Part shown: piece after piece, positions 6,448-7,488 of the stretch
How the letters are laid out: each line of letters begins with the position of its first letter
How positions within the stretch are numbered: position 1 is the first letter of the stretch
Assembly (NCBI GenBank): GCA_003446545.1
Contig: DMAO01000154.1
Location: forward strand, 263 to 7,750
Origin: Sphaerochaeta sp.
GTDB taxonomy: Bacteria; Spirochaetota; Spirochaetia; Sphaerochaetales; Sphaerochaetaceae
DNA: 7,488 nucleotides
Direction: 5' to 3'
Translations under genes and position numbers: made by a program
The notes under the pieces: generated by a model
What the model was told of the DNA's origin: nothing
The model's database searches: none
The model's input: only the letters and a program-made list of their open reading frames with translations

Positions 6448-6738
6448 ATGCGATATACACCACACTACCTGCTTCTCGATGACGAGCAGTCTGTAGTAAC
6501 AACCCCCTTCCTGCTGGAGATACTCGACTCAGCCTTGATAGAGAATATCCAGATGGGAAACATCCAGGCCGCCTATGGGGTCCTGGATCTGAGCATCAGC
6601 CTTGCACAGGCTACAGACAAGAACCCTCTTTCCCCTTTGGAGGGGCAGAAGATTCTCTCCAGGGTCAAGAAGGCTATGGACAGGGGAAACATTGCCAATG
6701 CCAAGCAGCAGATGGTGGAGTTTGCCTTGAGAGCATAA
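6448..6738 (+). CDS. Small helical protein of unknown function
   Basis: This is a 96-residue soluble protein with no signal peptide, membrane segment or cysteine. It has a good ribosome site, AAAGGA at 6434-6439, 8 nt before the ATG. The sequence looks almost entirely alpha-helical after residue 19. It contains two similar helical units: one around residues 26-54 with GNIQAA at 37-42, and one around 67-96 with GNIANAK at 80-86. Each has hydrophobic residues spaced as in paired helices, so it may be a short helical-repeat or protein-interaction module. A faint likeness to FIMAH-type helical domains is noted but not relied on. It is 85 bp downstream of the membrane-protein gene on the same strand and could be cotranscribed with it. 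A probable terminator follows 38 bp after its stop. I do not recognise the family and assign no function. Confidence 0.7.
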   Translation: MRYTPHYLLLDDEQSVVTTPFLLEILDSALIENIQMGNIQAAYGVLDLSISLAQATDKNPLSPLEGQKILSRVKKAMDRGNIANAKQQMVEFALRA

Positions 6739-6776
6739 GAGACAGGATCAATGATGATCAGATGACAAAACAGAGG

Positions 6777-6807
6777 AGCTTTCGATGGCAACGAGGGAAG
6801 CTTTTTC
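6777..6807 (+). terminator. Probable intrinsic terminator after the small helical gene
   Basis: AGCTTTC (6777-6783) pairs with GGAAGCT (6796-6802) through seven pairs, one of them G-U, around a 12-nt loop. The second arm runs into TTTTT at 6802-6806. The stem is short and the loop is large, so efficiency may be modest. The position in a convergent gap between 6738 and 6878 fits a terminator for the rightward genes. The rest of this 139-bp gap shows nothing else. Confidence 0.5.
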
Positions 6808-6877
6808 TTATTCCTGGCAATTGGCAAAGTGGCACCATACAGGAAGGATCAGGGAGTAAGCACGAAAACCGTCATTG

Positions 6878-7488
6878 TCATTCATCCTCTTCCCTATCGG
6901 ATGTAAGCATCTCATCCACCCAATCCTCCTCCTCAAATACCATACCTTTCCTTCCAGGGACCTTTCGGGTAGGACCACTAGCGTATAGAGCACAGTTCTT
7001 AGGTCCATAGCAGAAGGTCTCCTGCCTATACTTCCTCTTTCCCGGGTTCCACTGGTCTATGATAATCTCAACTGCCATCTTGCATCCCCAGATGCAGGAT
7101 GTGCACTTGCTCTCATAGGTTCTTACAGAGAGCCTTCTCGGCCCTCTTTCACGATAGAAAGGGAGCTCAGGAGGAATCGTCTTCCAGGGCGGAAAAGAAG
7201 AATCCTCCGGGTTTTCTGAAAGTATCTTCAGCCTTGAGACTCGATAATAGTCCACGCTCTCGGTGTGGGGATCCTGCACTCTAGAGCAAGAGCCGGAGAT
7301 GGTCAGACCAACTCTGAACTTGTGCTTCTGTTGTGTCCCTACTCCTATGCCTAGGGACAGGTTCTGCCCACTTCTTATGTCAGCGACAACCAGGGCATAC
7401 CCCAAGTAGGTGTGAGCTCTCTCGTCAAAGGAACGAAGCAGCCTAATCCTAGGCTGTACAGAGATGATCACACCTTCAAACAGAACTT
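6878..7488 (-). CDS. Conserved-looking cysteine-cluster protein, 5' end beyond the window
   Basis: At least 203 residues are visible. A GTG at 7469-7471 would give 197 residues, but the frame stays open to the edge (adding VLFEG) and the only AAGG nearby almost touches that GTG. The true start is therefore probably outside, and residue numbers here count from the GTG. The first 85 residues look beta-rich and could form a small OB-like barrel; this is inference. A Pro-rich linker (about 94-108) leads to a dense C-terminal region: C123-x2-C126-x3-C130 (KCTSCIWGCKM), a hydrophobic strand and IDQWNP, then ETFCYGP with C154-x5-C160, then GPTRKVPGRKGM and an acidic tail EEEDWVDEM. Four or five cysteines in this layout suggest a zinc or iron-sulfur site. 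I have the impression of similar uncharacterised proteins in other anaerobes but cannot confirm it. It converges on the plus-strand genes. Confidence 0.8.
   Translation of the reverse strand, partial: VLFEGVIISVQPRIRLLRSFDERAHTYLGYALVVADIRSGQNLSLGIGVGTQQKHKFRVGLTISGSCSRVQDPHTESVDYYRVSRLKILSENPEDSSFPPWKTIPPELPFYRERGPRRLSVRTYESKCTSCIWGCKMAVEIIIDQWNPGKRKYRQETFCYGPKNCALYASGPTRKVPGRKGMVFEEEDWVDEMLTSDREEDE

Noticed and set aside
7099..7284. Plus-strand frame of 61 codons near the right edge
   Set aside because: It is antisense to the cysteine-cluster gene, whose motif-rich protein makes the minus strand the coding strand.

Overview
The window looks like a chromosomal segment of a spirochaete, most likely a Sphaerochaeta-like or other fermentative, sugar-using member. 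The reasons are the base composition, which is close to half G+C by eye, and the Ser-Gln-Gly-Ala-Lys-Glu sequence just after the signal peptide of the solute-binding protein. I recall that sequence as common in Sphaerochaeta and Treponema binding proteins. No ribosomal or other strong taxonomic marker is present, so the assignment is tentative.

The left three quarters (1-5660) is one minus-strand operon for uptake and use of a carbohydrate. It reads from right to left. A promoter lies at 5626-5654, and a palindromic candidate operator at 5600-5617 sits where transcription should start. Then come an exported family-1 solute-binding protein (4285-5583), a MalF-type permease (3349-4251), a MalG-type permease (2526-3359), an FAD-dependent oxidoreductase of the FAD_oxidored type (1111-2466) and a LacI-family regulator (110-1114). 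A further gene may start at 71 and run off the left edge. The genes are tightly packed: 33 bp, an 11-bp overlap, 59 bp, then a 4-bp ATGA overlap. No ATPase gene is present, as is usual for sugar importers that share one general ATPase. The likely logic is import of a sugar or sugar derivative, an unusual cytoplasmic flavin redox step on it, and control by a repressor encoded inside the operon it probably regulates. The substrate cannot be read from the sequence.

The right quarter (5584-7488) is a run of poorly known genes. After a 242-bp divergent intergenic region come two plus-strand genes. One encodes a membrane-anchored or lipoprotein-like protein (5826-6362). The other encodes a small helical protein (6448-6738), preceded by an inverted-repeat leader and followed by a probable intrinsic terminator. 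A minus-strand gene converges on them from the right edge (6878-7488, 5' end outside the window). It encodes a beta-rich protein with a C-terminal cluster of five cysteines in a strikingly motif-dense tail. This protein and the transporter-flavoprotein pairing are the most interesting items. I saw no CRISPR array, tRNA, rRNA, insertion sequence or phage gene.
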